The notes under the pieces were generated by a model. It ran no database searches and was not told the origin of the DNA. It saw only the letters and a program-made list of their open reading frames with translations. This document shows positions 5,698 through 7,034 of a stretch of DNA of 7,034 nt, in pieces. The position numbers and the translations under genes were made by a program. Every line of letters begins with the position of its first letter. Position 1 is the stretch's first letter. This stretch comes from a bacterium (GTDB lineage: Bacteria; Hydrothermota; UBA3072; B12-G15), in assembly GCA_003646055.1 (NCBI GenBank), contig QNDZ01000088.1, positions 1 to 7,034 on the forward strand, in the 5' to 3' direction.

Positions 5698-6032
5698 TGG
5701 GATTTGTTATAATCATACTCACCGCAATCTTTGGCATTATTTTCATCACCATAGGAATACAGAACGGAGGAACAGTTGTTGATGTCTCTGTTCTTACATG
5801 GCACTTTACACAGGTTCCCCTGACACTTGTTATGATTGAGTGCCTTGCACTCGGTGTTTTTATAACCATCATAGTGGCAGGGATAAACGAAATCAGGTTG
5901 AGACACAATCTATGGAACTGCCAGAAGGAGAAGAAAAAACTTGCAGAGGAACTCAAGGCATTAAGGAACCTGCCCCTTACCGAAGAGCCAGAGGTACTGA
6001 AAACAGAGGAAACATCCGAGGAGGAGGAATGA
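5697..6032 (+). CDS. lapA: LapA-domain (DUF1049) inner-membrane protein
   Basis: A 111-residue small membrane protein of the LapA family (lipopolysaccharide assembly protein A). In Escherichia coli LapA is a partner of LapB in the inner membrane, where the pair influence FtsH-dependent turnover of LpxC and so LPS synthesis. Visible: a first membrane helix at about 2-21 ending in the family-typical IQNG (21-24); a short periplasmic loop with VVDVSVLTW; a second helix at about 41-63 after VPL; then a charged, probably coiled cytoplasmic segment (66-90) and a very acidic tail ending in four glutamates after TS. The two-helix plan, the size and the adjacency to a LapB-like gene support the call. 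Sequence conservation in this family is low, so identification depends partly on context. The stop overlaps the next start as ATGA, so lapA and lapB are co-translated. Confidence 0.82.
   Translation: MGFVIIILTAIFGIIFITIGIQNGGTVVDVSVLTWHFTQVPLTLVMIECLALGVFITIIVAGINEIRLRHNLWNCQKEKKKLAEELKALRNLPLTEEPEVLKTEETSEEEE
6019..6028 (+). promoter_or_regulatory. Ribosome binding site of lapB, encoded in the LapA acidic tail
   Basis: The consecutive glutamate codons at the end of lapA read AGGAGGAGGA, placing purine-rich Shine-Dalgarno sequence directly before the lapB ATG at 6029. It supports that start, which is otherwise shown by the ATGA overlap. Confidence 0.65.
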
Positions 6033-7034
6033 TTTATTTTATCATCATCCTCTCAGTATTCTTCCTTGCCCTTCTGCTTATAACATTTGGAAGATACAGG
6101 GGAACGCCTAAAAAATTACCAAAGAATTACATAAAGGGGCTTGAATTACTTTCTGACGGAGACAGAGAAAGGGCAATTGAATACCTGAACAGGGCATGGA
6201 AGGAAGACCCTGAGAATATTGATGCATATCTAAGGGTCGGTGATATATTGAGGGAAATGGGGAAGGCAAATTCTGCAATAATGATACACAGGAACCTTTC
6301 TGTAAAACCACTCATACCACGTGATAAGAAAATAAGGGTCTTGAAGAGCCTTGCAGAGGACTACATTGCAATGAAAAAGTACGGGGAGGCAACAAAGGTT
6401 CTCATTAAATCAATGCATGAGGGAGACGAATCACAGGAAACAGCAAGGAAACTGCTCTGGTTGTTTGAGATGCAGGAAGAATGGGAAAAGGCATACGAGA
6501 CAGCAAGGAACATATTCACTGATAGAAAAAAACTATACTCCTACGGGGTTTATGTGGGGATGAAACTCCTGAAAAAAGACCCTGACAGGGCGTATCACTA
6601 CATACGCCAGGGATTTAAGGCAAAGATTCCCCTTGCAAAACTTGCAAATGCATTCTACCTGCTTGAGAAGGAGGATATAAATTCCGGTATAAAGGAACTC
6701 ATAAATGTTCTCAAGGAGTACCCCTCATATTCAGAATCAGGGCTTGGTGTGCTTGAAAAACTCATGTTTGATAGGGGCAGATTCAGCGAGATTGAATCGG
6801 TTTACAGGGACATCATAGAGAAAGACCCCATGAACATAACTGCAATAAACCATTATGTGGACTTCCTCCTCAAAAAGGGTGATAAAAATAAGGCACTTGA
6901 CCTTATAACAAATCTCAACCTGCCTGATAACCATCCAGACACACTCCACCTTAAACTCACTGTATATGCTGAAACAGACATTGAAAGGATAAAGGAACTC
7001 ACCCCAATGCTTATAAGAGCCTGTAAATCAACCC
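6029..7034 (+). CDS. lapB: LapB-like tetratricopeptide inner-membrane protein (3' end cut by window)
   Basis: This open reading frame runs off the right edge after 335 full codons. The product resembles LapB (YciM), a membrane-anchored TPR protein that in Escherichia coli recruits LpxC to FtsH and coordinates LPS synthesis with transport. Visible: an N-terminal anchor IIILSVFFLALLLITFG (5-21) followed by basic residues; NYIKGLELL (33-41), matching the RDYVAGVNFLL region of E. coli LapB; TPR-like helical pairs at about 33-64, 66-94, 102-132, 136-165, 236-267 and 270-297; and IMIHRNL (84-90), like the RAIRIHQTL of E. coli. LapB is about 390 residues and ends in a rubredoxin-type zinc finger with two CxxC pairs. 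None of that is reached here; the only cysteine, Cys332, is near the cut. The gene is the fourth in the mtaB operon and overlaps lapA by 4 bases. It could be a different TPR protein, but the anchor, the motif and the lapA neighbour argue otherwise. Confidence 0.82.
   Translation, partial: MIYFIIILSVFFLALLLITFGRYRGTPKKLPKNYIKGLELLSDGDRERAIEYLNRAWKEDPENIDAYLRVGDILREMGKANSAIMIHRNLSVKPLIPRDKKIRVLKSLAEDYIAMKKYGEATKVLIKSMHEGDESQETARKLLWLFEMQEEWEKAYETARNIFTDRKKLYSYGVYVGMKLLKKDPDRAYHYIRQGFKAKIPLAKLANAFYLLEKEDINSGIKELINVLKEYPSYSESGLGVLEKLMFDRGRFSEIESVYRDIIEKDPMNITAINHYVDFLLKKGDKNKALDLITNLNLPDNHPDTLHLKLTVYAETDIERIKELTPMLIRACKST

Noticed and set aside
5251..5956. Several minus-strand reading frames of 100-144 codons opposite miaB and lapA
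   Set aside because: They lie antisense to well-supported genes and their products show no domain pattern or membrane plan of their own.
6737..6949. 70-codon minus-strand reading frame opposite lapB
   Set aside because: It lies entirely within the uninterrupted TPR coding frame, and its product is cysteine- and valine-rich without a recognisable motif.
1..7034. CRISPR arrays, insertion sequences, tRNA/rRNA genes, riboswitches
   Set aside because: I looked for direct repeats with regular spacing, terminal inverted repeats, and conserved RNA motifs in the short intergenic gaps, and saw none.

Overview
The window reads as a chromosomal stretch from a moderately AT-rich, Gram-negative-type (diderm) bacterium. 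The diderm inference rests on adjacent lapA-like and lapB-like genes, whose known job is to control lipopolysaccharide synthesis. Arginine is coded mostly by AGG/AGA, with CGN rare, in all the long genes. I cannot name the phylum from sequence alone. A Nitrospirota- or Desulfobacterota-like lineage is a guess. There are no RNA genes, insertion sequences, CRISPR arrays or phage genes. Coding density is very high and no gene-free stretch reaches 300 bases.

Layout: (1) Bases 8-625, minus strand: a small uracil-DNA-glycosylase-superfamily protein. (2) Divergent from it, 693-2407, plus strand: a two-gene unit of a membrane-anchored family 2 glycosyltransferase and a divergent PlsY-like membrane acyltransferase, joined by an ATGA overlap. 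(3) Converging on that unit, 2425-3141, minus strand: a single alpha/beta hydrolase (Est30/monoacylglycerol-lipase type) whose codon use is unlike its neighbours. (4) Divergent from the hydrolase, 3258 to the right edge, plus strand: a tightly overlapped operon mtaB-miaB-lapA-lapB. lapB is cut off by the window edge.

How the genes fit together: MtaB and MiaB are the two methylthiotransferases that place ms2 groups on position A37 of tRNAs (on t6A and i6A respectively). Here they sit back to back and are translationally coupled to LapA/LapB, the membrane module that in Escherichia coli adjusts LpxC stability. The glycosyltransferase/acyltransferase pair probably builds an acylated glycolipid or glycosylated terpenoid, but its substrate cannot be read from the sequence.

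The most unusual regulatory signal is that recognisable sigma-70-type promoters lie so close to the start codons of the glycosyltransferase and mtaB (and possibly the glycosylase) that their mRNAs would be leaderless or nearly so. Genes inside operons, and the compositionally odd hydrolase, have clear Shine-Dalgarno sequences. I did not find a wholly new defence or mobile system. The best novelty candidates are the glycosyltransferase/PlsY-like pair and the leaderless-start pattern.
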